Assembly: GCA_903959905.1 (NCBI GenBank)
Contig: CAJBYO010000063.1
Coordinates: 1-64,000, forward strand
Length of the DNA stretch: 64,000 bases
From: an uncultured Bacteroidales bacterium
Lineage (GTDB): Bacteria > Bacteroidota > Bacteroidia > Bacteroidales > FEN-979
Direction: 5' to 3'
Part shown: piece by piece, positions 16,520 to 25,797 of the stretch
Numbering within the stretch: position 1 is the first letter of the stretch
Layout of the letters: the number at the start of each line of letters is the position of its first letter
The notes under the pieces: model-generated
What the model saw: the letters and a program-made list of their open reading frames with translations, nothing else
What the model was told of the DNA's origin: nothing
Database searches by the model: none
Translations under genes and position numbers: made by a program

Positions 16520-17272
16520 ATGGATTTTCTTAAAATATCGGCTGTCTCATACCTGAACACCTTCCCATTCGTTTTCGGACTTCAAAAGTCAGGATTACTT
16601 CATAATTTCAGCCTTGAACTGGATGTTCCCTCAGTTTGTGCGCAAAAGTTAAAGGATGGCCGGGTTGATATCGCACTGGTACCTGTTGCGGCATTGCCTG
16701 AGTTAAAGGAATACAGGTACATTTCAGATTATTGTATCGGCGCTGTGGGCGACGTAAAGACTGTTCTTTTGTTGTCGAGGGTTCCGCTGGAGCACATAAC
16801 CAGGGTTCACCTGGATTTTGATTCCCGCACATCGGTGGAATTGGTAAAGGTGCTGGCCAGTCACTGGTGGAAGATCCGTCCGCAATGGGTTGACCTGCGG
16901 GCCGGTGAGGCTTCTTCCCCCCGGGATATTGAATCTCTGGTGGCTATCGGTGACAAGACATTCCAGATCAGGCACGACTTTCGGTACAGCTATGATCTTG
17001 CCCGCGAGTGGATTGACTTTTCAGGGTTGCCATTTGTATTCGCCGCCTGGGTTTCAACAACAAAGCTTGACGATCAGTTCCTTCAACAGTTCTCCCTCGC
17101 TTTGAAATATGGCATTGATCATAAAAGGGAATGCCTTGATTATTTCAGGGAAAAGCTTCCGGCATACGATGATTGCCTGGGATACCTGGAGAATTCCATC
17201 TCCTATGATTTTGACGATGCAAAGAAAAAGGGGCTGGAGTTATTCCTGAAGCTGTTGCAGCAACAATCATGA
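16520..17272 (+). CDS. mqnA: Chorismate dehydratase MqnA (futalosine menaquinone pathway)
   Basis: MqnA removes water from chorismate to give 3-enolpyruvylbenzoate, the first step of the futalosine route to menaquinone. The 250-residue protein opens with ISAVSYLNTFPFVFGL, the MqnA signature, and continues with VPSVCAQKLKDGRVDIALVP, SDYCIGAVGDVKTVLLLS and LPFVFAAWVS, all typical of this periplasmic-binding-protein-like fold. Other pathway genes are not in the window. It indicates menaquinone-based respiration in this organism. Confidence 0.95.
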   Translation: MDFLKISAVSYLNTFPFVFGLQKSGLLHNFSLELDVPSVCAQKLKDGRVDIALVPVAALPELKEYRYISDYCIGAVGDVKTVLLLSRVPLEHITRVHLDFDSRTSVELVKVLASHWWKIRPQWVDLRAGEASSPRDIESLVAIGDKTFQIRHDFRYSYDLAREWIDFSGLPFVFAAWVSTTKLDDQFLQQFSLALKYGIDHKRECLDYFREKLPAYDDCLGYLENSISYDFDDAKKKGLELFLKLLQQQS

Positions 17273-17303
17273 TGCATCTGAACAGATACTTTGCCTTACT
17301 GCA

Positions 17304-19253
17304 CTATTTCTTTGCAGGATATCCCCTTTGTTTTGCCATATCTTCCAGACGTTTCTGAAAGCCCGACTTCTTGATCGGCTTCTTTCTGTTGGCTTCAATC
17401 TGAAGATGCAGTTTTTTCTCATCAATGGTGGCCCTGATGATATAAATCTGCGCAAAAGTAAGCAGGTTGGCCAGGAGGTAATAGTAGCTCAGACCCGATG
17501 AATAGTCATTGAACCAGAACAGGAACATCACCGGCATGAGGTACATCATGGTTTTCATCCCCGGCATCTGCGTCTGTTGCGACCCCATCATCTGGTCATT
17601 CAGTTTTGTGTAAAAGATGCTGGAAATGGTCATCAGCAGTGCAAACAGGCTGATGTGGTCGCCATAGTAAGGGATCGTAAAGCCACCCGGGAATGTGTAA
17701 ATAGAATCGTATGATGAAAGGTCCGTTGCCCAAAGGAATGCCTGCTGACGCAACTCAATGGAAGAAGGAAAGAACCTGAACATGGCGATCAGGATTGGCA
17801 TCTGCAGCAACAAGGGGATACATCCCGCCATAGGGTTAACCCCTGCCTTCTTATACAATTCCATGGTAGCCGACTGTTTCTTCATGGCATCTTCCTTTTT
17901 CGGGAATTTGGCACTCAGTTCGTCGATCTCAGGTTTAAGAACCCTCATTTTTGCTGAGGATTTATAGGTTTTGAAGGCGATTGGAAAAAGTAAGATCTTC
18001 AGCAGGATGGTAAGGATGAGAATGATAATTCCGTAGTTCCAGCCGAAATTACCAAAGAAGGTGAAAACAGGAATTACCGCATATATATTGATCCATGCCA
18101 TTAGGAAAAACCCCCATCCGAGTGGAATCTGCTTTTCAAGATCCAGGCGATACTTTTTCAGCCCGTAATATTTGTTCGGGCCAAAATATATGGACATGCC
18201 CACTTCCTTGTTATCACTGGGGATGAAGGGAATTCCAACTTCTGTGCTCATGCTGGTCAGGTAGTGATTCCCACCGGGCAGGGTGGCCGATCGAAGTTTG
18301 GGATCGCTGAAGAAGTCATCAGCAATGAGTGTACTGGTAAAAAACTGCTGCTTGTAGGAAAACCACTTGATCCGTTCGTTTTTAAGCGACTTTTCTTCAT
18401 CTTTTCCCTCAGTGAGATTGTCAACCTTATCCTCCGAATATTTGTAGAACAGGCCCGTGCTCATAATTTCCATGTTCTTGCTCTTTTCCTGGCGTATCAG
18501 GTTGTTATTCCAGTTGAGAACCAGGAATTTGGTGGAGGGATCAACCACGTCGGTCAAATTAACAAACCGGACCTTGTAGCGCAGCATATATTCATTGCCT
18601 TTTACCGTATATATATATTCAATGTATTTCCCCGGGTCAAAAGTGGAATCCGAAGCAGCCGCATAAAGCCGCATGCCAAATCGCAGCGAATCACTCCCGG
18701 TAACTTTGGCAGTTGCTTCGCCATGGCTCCTGCCATCGGGCCAGAAAGGCTTGAAATAAAGCTTATTGGTGTTGATGATGCGGTTATTAGCAAAAAAGGA
18801 AAAACCGAACTGCAGCGAGTCCTTGTTTAAAAGTACCAGCGGGCGCTTGTCCCAGGTAAGGTAATCCTTGAGCTCAACATTTGAAATTTTCCCACCCAGC
18901 GAAGAGACTGACAACCTGAACACATCGTTTTCGATCGTACAGGTAGTATCCTTGCCAACTGCTGCATTTGCAAAAACACCCAGTTCATCTTTCATGGAGA
19001 GCCGCAAAACAGTCACGGAATCCAGTTTTTTCCCTGTTGAAAGCACTTTGGCCTTCTCGTTTGCGACGGCAATCGCTCTTTCGCGGGCAAGGGTTTTGAT
19101 ATCGGCTTCACGCCTGACCTGGGCAGCAAGGTAGGCTGAATCAGCCTTCTCTTTTTGTTTCAGCATCTGGTCTTCAGACGGACGGGTCAAATAACTGTAG
19201 CCAATGAAAATCCCGAAAATCAGGACAAGGCCTATAATGGTATCTTTATTCAT
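17304..19253 (-). CDS. yidC: Membrane protein insertase YidC
   Basis: YidC inserts and folds inner-membrane proteins, alone or with SecYEG. The 649-residue protein has an N-terminal transmembrane anchor (about 6-22), a large periplasmic beta domain (about 60-350), and the conserved C-terminal Oxa1 domain with five transmembrane segments (about 370-610), including VNPMAGCIPLLLQMPILIAM and MPGMKTMMYLMPVMFLFWF. The C-terminus is basic. It lies 42 bases after pyrG on the same strand but has its own -7 box in that gap. Confidence 0.97.
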   Translation of the reverse strand: MNKDTIIGLVLIFGIFIGYSYLTRPSEDQMLKQKEKADSAYLAAQVRREADIKTLARERAIAVANEKAKVLSTGKKLDSVTVLRLSMKDELGVFANAAVGKDTTCTIENDVFRLSVSSLGGKISNVELKDYLTWDKRPLVLLNKDSLQFGFSFFANNRIINTNKLYFKPFWPDGRSHGEATAKVTGSDSLRFGMRLYAAASDSTFDPGKYIEYIYTVKGNEYMLRYKVRFVNLTDVVDPSTKFLVLNWNNNLIRQEKSKNMEIMSTGLFYKYSEDKVDNLTEGKDEEKSLKNERIKWFSYKQQFFTSTLIADDFFSDPKLRSATLPGGNHYLTSMSTEVGIPFIPSDNKEVGMSIYFGPNKYYGLKKYRLDLEKQIPLGWGFFLMAWINIYAVIPVFTFFGNFGWNYGIIILILTILLKILLFPIAFKTYKSSAKMRVLKPEIDELSAKFPKKEDAMKKQSATMELYKKAGVNPMAGCIPLLLQMPILIAMFRFFPSSIELRQQAFLWATDLSSYDSIYTFPGGFTIPYYGDHISLFALLMTISSIFYTKLNDQMMGSQQTQMPGMKTMMYLMPVMFLFWFNDYSSGLSYYYLLANLLTFAQIYIIRATIDEKKLHLQIEANRKKPIKKSGFQKRLEDMAKQRGYPAKK

Positions 19254-19276
19254 AGACGGGCTTGGAAAAATGCGTG

Positions 19277-19284
19277 CAAAGGTA
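19277..19284 (-). promoter_or_regulatory. -7 box for yidC
   Basis: TACCTTTG on the minus strand in the pyrG-yidC gap, 24 bases before the yidC ATG; suggests yidC can be transcribed apart from pyrG. Confidence 0.5.
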
Positions 19285-19295
19285 CAAAAATGTTC

Positions 19296-20906
19296 TTATT
19301 TGTCGGCGTAATCCTTTGCAGCTTTAACAAAATTGACAAACAGGGGATGTGGGCGGGCCACGGTACTTTTATATTCCGGGTGAAACTGAACCCCGACGAA
19401 CCATGGATGATTTTCAAGTTCAATGATTTCAACAAGGTTGTCTTTCTGGTTCACTCCAACCGGCTTCATCCCTGCATTTGTGTAAGTTTCCAGGTAATCA
19501 TTGTTGAATTCGAAGCGATGCCTGTGGCGTTCGTTGATATTTTCCTGGTTATAGAAAGGGAACACTTTGGAGTCGCGCACCAGTTTGCAGGGATATGAGC
19601 CAAGCCGCATGGTACCGCCAAGGCCGGAAATCTTTTTCTGCATCTCCATCATATCAATAACCGGATACGGTGTTGCCTTGTTGAATTCCGTTGAATGCGC
19701 CCCTTTTAATCCGAGCACATTCCTGCCAAATTCAATAACCGCACATTGCATTCCAAGACATATTCCGAAGAAGGGGATCTTATTTTCCCTGGCAAATTTA
19801 ATGGCAGCGATCTTTCCTTCAATGCCGCGTTCACCAAAGCCCGGGGCGACAAGGATTCCGTCAAGTTTACCCAGCTTTTCAGCAACATTTGAGTCATCAA
19901 GAAATTCAGAGTGGAATGTTTGAACACGAACTTTGACACCATTTGATGTTCCTGCGTGAATAAAAGACTCATTGATTGATTTGTAGGCATCTTTCAGCTC
20001 AACATATTTTCCAACAAGGCCGATGTTCACCTCGCATGAAGGGTGTTTAAGCGCGTATAAAAACTGTTCCCAGTCTGTGAGATCCGGATCCTGGTCGTAA
20101 GGCATGTTTGTTTTCTTGAGTATCTCAAGGTCGAGATTCTCTTCACGCATCAGGATGGGAACATCGTAAATTGATTCGGCGTCGATTGATTCAATTACCG
20201 ATGACGGGCTGACATTGCAGAACAGTGCTATTTTATTCCGGATTCCTTCCGACAGATGTTTTTCTGTGCGGCATACAATAATATCAGGCTGAACCCCCGA
20301 TTCAAGAAGGGTTTTGACTGAATGCTGTGTCGGTTTGGTTTTCAGTTCACCGGCTGCGGCAAGGTAAGGGATGAGGGTCAGGTGAACAACAACACAATCG
20401 CTTCCCAGTTCCCAGCGCATCTGTCGCACGGCCTCAATAAACGGCAACGATTCGATGTCACCAACAGTTCCGCCGATCTCGGTAATAATGAAATCATACT
20501 CTCCCCTGTTCGCAAGCAACTTAATGCGGTATTTGATCTCATCAGTGATATGCGGGATGACCTGTACAGTTTCGCCGAGGTATTCGCCCTGACGTTCCTT
20601 GGTGATCACCGACTGGTAGATCACGCCGGTGGTCACGTTGTTCGCCTGTGAGGTAGGAACGTTTGAAAAACGTTCATAATGCCCGAGGTCAAGGTCGGTT
20701 TCTGCACCATCTTCCGTGACGAAGCACTCACCGTGTTCATACGGATTCAACGTACCGGGGTCGATGTTAATGTATGGATCAAGTTTCTGGATGGTGACTG
20801 AAAAGCCGCGTGCTACAAGCAATTTAGCAATTGAAGAGGAGATGATACCTTTTCCCAATGAAGAGGTCACTCCGCCGGTGACGAATATAAATTTTGTCTT
20901 TGACAT
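19296..20906 (-). CDS. pyrG: CTP synthase
   Basis: CTP synthase converts UTP to CTP with ATP and glutamine. The 536-residue protein has the N-terminal synthetase domain (FVTGGVTSSLGKGIISSSIA, LDPYINIDPGTLNPYEHGE, EIGGTVGDIESLPFIEA) and a C-terminal class I glutaminase domain with the nucleophile in FGICLGMQC and the HPEYKS histidine-glutamate pair. Length and motif order are normal. It is divergent from gap. Confidence 0.98.
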   Translation of the reverse strand: MSKTKFIFVTGGVTSSLGKGIISSSIAKLLVARGFSVTIQKLDPYINIDPGTLNPYEHGECFVTEDGAETDLDLGHYERFSNVPTSQANNVTTGVIYQSVITKERQGEYLGETVQVIPHITDEIKYRIKLLANRGEYDFIITEIGGTVGDIESLPFIEAVRQMRWELGSDCVVVHLTLIPYLAAAGELKTKPTQHSVKTLLESGVQPDIIVCRTEKHLSEGIRNKIALFCNVSPSSVIESIDAESIYDVPILMREENLDLEILKKTNMPYDQDPDLTDWEQFLYALKHPSCEVNIGLVGKYVELKDAYKSINESFIHAGTSNGVKVRVQTFHSEFLDDSNVAEKLGKLDGILVAPGFGERGIEGKIAAIKFARENKIPFFGICLGMQCAVIEFGRNVLGLKGAHSTEFNKATPYPVIDMMEMQKKISGLGGTMRLGSYPCKLVRDSKVFPFYNQENINERHRHRFEFNNDYLETYTNAGMKPVGVNQKDNLVEIIELENHPWFVGVQFHPEYKSTVARPHPLFVNFVKAAKDYADK

Positions 20907-20936
20907 TAAAAGTGAAATTGAAGTTCAGAACCCGTA

Positions 20937-20944
20937 CAAATTTA
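20937..20944 (-). promoter_or_regulatory. -7 box for pyrG
   Basis: TAAATTTG on the minus strand matches TAnnTTTG, 30 bases before the pyrG ATG at 20906. Confidence 0.5.
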
Positions 20945-21002
20945 CGCTAATTATTTGATTAATGATTTAACAGGGCTATTTATGATTTACGATTTAAATC
21001 GT

Positions 21003-21010
21003 TAATTTTG
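21003..21010 (+). promoter_or_regulatory. -7 box for gap
   Basis: TAATTTTG matches TAnnTTTG and lies 44 bases before the gap ATG. Confidence 0.5.
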
Positions 21011-21048
21011 CAGTCATTTCTTTTCATGTTTGTTAATTCAAAATATAA

Positions 21049-22059
<1,011 letters not shown>

Positions 22060-22086
22060 TATCTTTGATCTTTAAGTTCTTATTCA

Positions 22087-22117
22087 GCCGTCAGAGTTTC
22101 TGGCGGCTTTTTTTTTG
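22087..22117 (+). terminator. Rho-independent terminator after gap
   Basis: An 8-bp stem GCCGTCAG / CTGGCGGC (one G-U pair) with a 5-base loop is followed by a run of nine to ten T residues, 27 bases after the gap stop codon. Confidence 0.88.
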
Positions 22118-22236
22118 TTTCTCGCAGATTTTCGCAGAAAAATTCGCAGATTTACACAGATTTTAATCCCTTGTTAAGGAGGATAAAAATTATCTGCAAA
22201 AATCTGCACCCTTATCTGCGAAAATCTGCGTGAAAC
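22118..22236. repeat. Inverted repeat of CGCAGATTTTCGCAGA type (copy 1)
   Basis: Two imperfect arms (about 22118-22166 and 22187-22236) consist of repeated TCGCAGATTT-like units and their reverse complement, around a loop of about 20-25 bases. It fills the gap between the gap terminator and sdaA. The same family recurs at 55808-55958. A GTG in the right arm could be read as an upstream sdaA start but is not needed. Confidence 0.85.
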
Positions 22237-22247
22237 AACATTTTATC

Positions 22248-23462
22248 ATGGAATCAATCAAAGAAATTTTCAAAATCGGTTACGGCCCTTCCAGCAGCCA
22301 CACCATGGGGCCCGGCAAGGCATCAGCCGTTTTCAAGGCCAGGAATCCCGGTTGCACCAAATTCAGGGTAACCCTGTACGGCAGCCTTGCAGCCACAGGC
22401 AAAGGACATATGACAGATAAGGCCATCGTGGATGTAATGGCACCGGCTGATGTTGCCATCATTTGGCAGCCCGATGAATTCTTGCCTGCCCACCCCAACG
22501 GAATGAAATTTGAGGCATTTGACACCTCCGGCAACATAAGGGATATATGGATCACATACAGCATCGGGGGCGGAGATATCAGTGACACCGGCAAGAGGGA
22601 TCCCACGGCCAGTATTTACAAACTGAACACCATGGCCGATATTCTCAGCTGGTGTGAAGAAAACGGCCGTACCATCTGGGAATATGTTGAGATGCACGAA
22701 GCCCCGGCCATCTGGGACCACCTGGCTGAAGTGTGGCAGGTCATGCAGGATGCCATCGGGCGAGGCATAGAGGCAGAGGGTGTTCTGCCGGGCCGTTTAA
22801 ACCTCCCGCGTAAGGCATCATCTTATTACACCAAAGCACGCAGCTTTAAAGGAACCCTTGCACGTCGCGCATTTACCTTTGCCTTTGCGCTGGCGGTTTC
22901 TGAAGAGAATGCAGCCGGAGGAAAAATTGTCACGGCTCCTACATGTGGCTCCTGCGGGGTTATTCCCTCGGTGATGTACCTGTTGAAGACACAGTATGAA
23001 TTCAGCGAAAAAAAAATCCTGCGGGGACTCGCAACAGCTGGCCTTGTGGGGAACCTGATCAAAACAAATGCATCCATTTCCGGTGCTGAAGTAGGCTGCC
23101 AGGGTGAAGTTGGAAGTGCCAGCTCCATGGCCGCAGCTGCTGCTGAACAGATGTTCGGAGGAACTCCGGGACAGGTGGAATATGCTGCGTCAATCGCCAT
23201 GGAACATTTCCTGGGCCTTACTTGCGACCCTTTGTTTGGACTGGTTCAGATCCCTTGCATCGAAAGAAATGCATTCGGCGCAGCGAGGGCGCTTGATGCC
23301 AATATGTATGCGCTGCTTTCCGACGGCCATCACCTCGTAAGCTTTGACCGCGTCATCCAGGCTATGAAACAAACAGGACATGACCTACCGAGGATATACA
23401 GGGAGACCGCTGAAGGGGGATTGGCGGTGTTGGGGATAAAAGGTGAGCGGGTGAACGGGTGA
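22248..23462 (+). CDS. sdaA: L-serine ammonia-lyase (iron-sulfur type, single chain)
   Basis: L-serine dehydratase deaminates serine to pyruvate with a [4Fe-4S] cluster. The ATG at 22248 gives MESIKEIFKIGYGPSSSHT, the standard family start; an earlier GTG lies in a repeat and is rejected. The beta domain (SSSHTMGPGKA) is followed by the alpha domain with TAPTCGSCGVIPSVMYLL and the further conserved segments GAEVGCQGEVGSASSMAAAA and GLTCDPLFGLVQIPCIERNA. The product has 404 residues. The last codons (after VLGIKG) and the stop come from the start of the adjacent 8-bp repeat array, so the C-terminus is repeat-derived. Confidence 0.95.
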   Translation: MESIKEIFKIGYGPSSSHTMGPGKASAVFKARNPGCTKFRVTLYGSLAATGKGHMTDKAIVDVMAPADVAIIWQPDEFLPAHPNGMKFEAFDTSGNIRDIWITYSIGGGDISDTGKRDPTASIYKLNTMADILSWCEENGRTIWEYVEMHEAPAIWDHLAEVWQVMQDAIGRGIEAEGVLPGRLNLPRKASSYYTKARSFKGTLARRAFTFAFALAVSEENAAGGKIVTAPTCGSCGVIPSVMYLLKTQYEFSEKKILRGLATAGLVGNLIKTNASISGAEVGCQGEVGSASSMAAAAAEQMFGGTPGQVEYAASIAMEHFLGLTCDPLFGLVQIPCIERNAFGAARALDANMYALLSDGHHLVSFDRVIQAMKQTGHDLPRIYRETAEGGLAVLGIKGERVNG

Positions 23463-23573
23463 GCGGGTGCGCAGGCGGACAAGTGGACGGGCGGACTAGC
23501 GGACGGGTGAGCGGGTGAACGGGTGAGCAGGTGAACAGGTGAGCAGGTGAACAGGAGAGCGGGTGAGCAAGGG
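23445..23573 (+). repeat. 8-bp degenerate repeat array (copy 2)
   Basis: About 15 units of GTGARCRG / GYGGACRG type, starting within the last codons of sdaA and ending just before the -7 box at 23581. It has no spacers of CRISPR kind. Confidence 0.88.
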
Positions 23574-23580
23574 GTGGTTG

Positions 23581-23588
23581 TAGTTTTG
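23581..23588 (+). promoter_or_regulatory. -7 box for the GT-C-like membrane protein gene
   Basis: TAGTTTTG matches TAnnTTTG, 49 bases before the ATG at 23638 and directly after the 8-bp repeat array. Confidence 0.45.
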
Positions 23589-23637
23589 GTTTGGGTAAGT
23601 TCAGTGGTTGTTTATATGGATAACATACAGGGGTTTA

Positions 23638-25062
23638 ATGATAGATAAATTGTTTGGACTGGTAAGGAAATACGATGTTTATATCTTATTGTCGGCTTAT
23701 TTTGCGGCCGGGTTGCTGACGATTATTTTTTTCGACGGTACAGGGGATGATGGCGACAGTGTCATGCACTATTTTTTTGCAAAATATGCGCCGGTGCATC
23801 CTGAACTATATTTTGATCATTGGGCAAAGCCTTTATTTGTCATGATCAGTTCACCGTTTGCGCAATTCGGGTTTGCCGGCATGAAACTGTTTAACCTCTG
23901 TGTATCAAGTTTTACTTTTTACCTCACTTTTCAGACCGCCAGGCTGCTTGGCATCAGAAACCCCTTGCTGGTAATTGTTTTTCTTGTTTTCACCCCGCTG
24001 TATTATGTCCTCACCTTTTCAGGACTTACCGAACCGCTTTTTGCCCTGTTCCTCATCGGGGCAATTTTCCTGGTGCTCAGAAATGGAAGAATTGCAGCTT
24101 CATTGGTTGTTTCATTCATGCCGTTTGTCCGCTCGGAAGGACTGATATTCATAGGTGTATTCGGGCTTTACTTTATGCTGAGCAGGCAATGGAAATACCT
24201 TCCGTGGTTGCTCACCGGACACCTTGTGCTTTCCCTGGCCGGCTTTTTTGTATACCACGACCTGCTCTGGGTTTTCAACAGGATACCCTATGCAAGCTTA
24301 GAGCCCAAATACGGAAGCGGACCGCTGTTGCATTTTGTTTTCCAGTTGAATTATGTGCTGGGAGTACCATTGTACTTTCTTATGATTGCCGGGGTGATCA
24401 GCTATCCGGTTAATTACTTCCGGAAAGCGGAGGTGATCCGAAAGGAGGAGTATTATCTTGTTGTGACAGGTGCATTCGCTTTTATATTGACACATTCCCT
24501 GTTCTGGTATTTCGGCATTTTCAGCTCCATGGGGCTGAAGAGGGTCCTTCTGTGCATCGTACCGCTTGCAAGCCTGATCTCGTTGAGGGGGTTCAACATG
24601 CTTCTCTACACGTTTCCTTTGAATTCAAAAATAAGAGTTGCTGCAGGCGGCGTTGTTGTTTTATACATTTCCATTTTCCCGTTTATGCATAACCCGGCTT
24701 CGATTCACTGGGATACGGAAATGCAGCTTACTGCCTCACAAAGCATCTCCAAAGGTGTTGCTCATTACCTGAAAGATAAGCCTGTGGCCCCAAATGGCAA
24801 ATATTACTATGCCGCGCCCTACCTGGGTGAAGCACTTCACCTGGATCCATTTTCAAACAAACTGAGAGCCGACCTCAACAGTTCCAACCTCATGACCATA
24901 AAAACCGGTGATGTAGTCATCTGGGACAACTGGTTCGCGGTTGTGGAGTCGGGGATAACTCTTGAAAGCCTGACGTTGATACCTGGACTAACAAGAGAAA
25001 TTGATTTCAATTCTCCCGGCAATGGGGAGAAAGTCAGTTACGTCCTCTTTAGAAAAGAGTGA
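23638..25062 (+). CDS. Polytopic membrane protein, GT-C glycosyltransferase-like
   Basis: A 474-residue integral membrane protein with about ten hydrophobic segments. The frame opens with TTG at 23608, but the ATG at 23638 (MIDKLFGLVRKYDVYILLSA) directly precedes the first membrane helix and is preferred. An acidic first loop (FDGTGDDGDSVMHYFFAKYA) and the overall topology resemble GT-C mannosyltransferase-like proteins that use polyprenyl-phosphate sugars. The C-terminal quarter is a soluble extracytoplasmic domain (YYYAAPYLGEALHLDP). No specific substrate can be named, and other polytopic families remain possible. It is convergent with the small gene at 25076. Confidence 0.72.
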   Translation: MIDKLFGLVRKYDVYILLSAYFAAGLLTIIFFDGTGDDGDSVMHYFFAKYAPVHPELYFDHWAKPLFVMISSPFAQFGFAGMKLFNLCVSSFTFYLTFQTARLLGIRNPLLVIVFLVFTPLYYVLTFSGLTEPLFALFLIGAIFLVLRNGRIAASLVVSFMPFVRSEGLIFIGVFGLYFMLSRQWKYLPWLLTGHLVLSLAGFFVYHDLLWVFNRIPYASLEPKYGSGPLLHFVFQLNYVLGVPLYFLMIAGVISYPVNYFRKAEVIRKEEYYLVVTGAFAFILTHSLFWYFGIFSSMGLKRVLLCIVPLASLISLRGFNMLLYTFPLNSKIRVAAGGVVVLYISIFPFMHNPASIHWDTEMQLTASQSISKGVAHYLKDKPVAPNGKYYYAAPYLGEALHLDPFSNKLRADLNSSNLMTIKTGDVVIWDNWFAVVESGITLESLTLIPGLTREIDFNSPGNGEKVSYVLFRKE

Positions 25063-25075
25063 TTTAACAGTTGTC

Positions 25076-25462
25076 CTAGAGCAATCCTGCATTTCTCAGG
25101 CTCTCTGTCAGCTTAGGCTGGGTTTTGGAGAACTCAACGAGGGCAGCAACGATCCGCTGATCCTCTTTTTTGAGTGGGGCGAGCGACAGTTTACGGTCCC
25201 AGAAGGCAAAACCGAAAACACTGACTACCATCGTCGTAAAAATCCCGATGATGGCCCAAAGGAAGTTAAATAACTGGTCAAACCTTTTGTCGATAGATTC
25301 AAACCTGGTATTCATTTCGGTTTTTACCGTAACTACACTCAGTTCCGTCCGGATAATCCTGTCGCGATCATCAAGGGTAAACGGAATCTCTTTTGTTTCT
25401 GCATGGATGAACAAAGGCAAGGCAAGCAGAATAAACAAACTGATTTTTTGAATTGTTGTCAT
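25076..25462 (-). CDS. Small exported protein with coiled coil and one transmembrane helix
   Basis: A 128-residue protein of unknown function. It has a signal peptide (MTTIQKISLFILLALPLFIHA), a charged segment with a short coiled coil (about 38-66, VKTEMNTRFESIDKRFDQLF), one transmembrane helix (about 68-89, LWAIIGIFTTMVVSVFGFAF) and a cytoplasmic-type tail ending in a leucine-rich helix. Similar small proteins are seen in Bacteroidota as lone genes. It is convergent with the membrane glycosyltransferase-like gene (13 bases apart). Confidence 0.7.
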   Translation of the reverse strand: MTTIQKISLFILLALPLFIHAETKEIPFTLDDRDRIIRTELSVVTVKTEMNTRFESIDKRFDQLFNFLWAIIGIFTTMVVSVFGFAFWDRKLSLAPLKKEDQRIVAALVEFSKTQPKLTESLRNAGLL

Positions 25463-25503
25463 TTTTTACGGATTTAAATTCCAGTTTAATCCGGTTTAGA
25501 AGG

Positions 25504-25511
25504 CAAAGGTA
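25504..25511 (-). promoter_or_regulatory. -7 box for the small exported protein gene
   Basis: TACCTTTG on the minus strand, 41 bases before the ATG at 25462. A TTG lies 23 bases upstream, slightly beyond the usual -33 spacing. Confidence 0.5.
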
Positions 25512-25631
25512 ATACAGAAAAGAGGGAAAGTTTTCAACATATATATATATCGTTAAAAATCCCCTCCCCGCCCGATCAGAAATCCAGTTGTCAAATAATA
25601 AGGTGAAAACCCTGAATCCAAAATAAAATTG

Positions 25632-25639
25632 TATCTTTG
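25632..25639 (+). promoter_or_regulatory. -7 box for the DEAD-box helicase gene
   Basis: TATCTTTG matches TAnnTTTG. The helicase ATG is 158 bases further on, implying a leader of about 150 bases. Confidence 0.55.
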
Positions 25640-25797
25640 CCGCCTAATAATCAGTGTTTGAGGTCAGATAGGTCTGATTTAATTTTCCCGCCCCGCACAA
25701 TCAACAGGCATCGTGCCATTGGCACCGCCCTTCCATCAGGTATCACCTGGTTTGAGCACATCCCGGAAATCCAGAAAGCACACAACACAAAAATTAC

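Noticed and set aside
22230..22247. GTG start for sdaA at 22230
   Set aside because: It lies in the inverted-repeat arm, and the ATG at 22248 matches the family N-terminus.
23445..23573. Repeat arrays considered as CRISPR
   Set aside because: Units are 8 bp, contiguous and without unique spacers; no cas genes are nearby.
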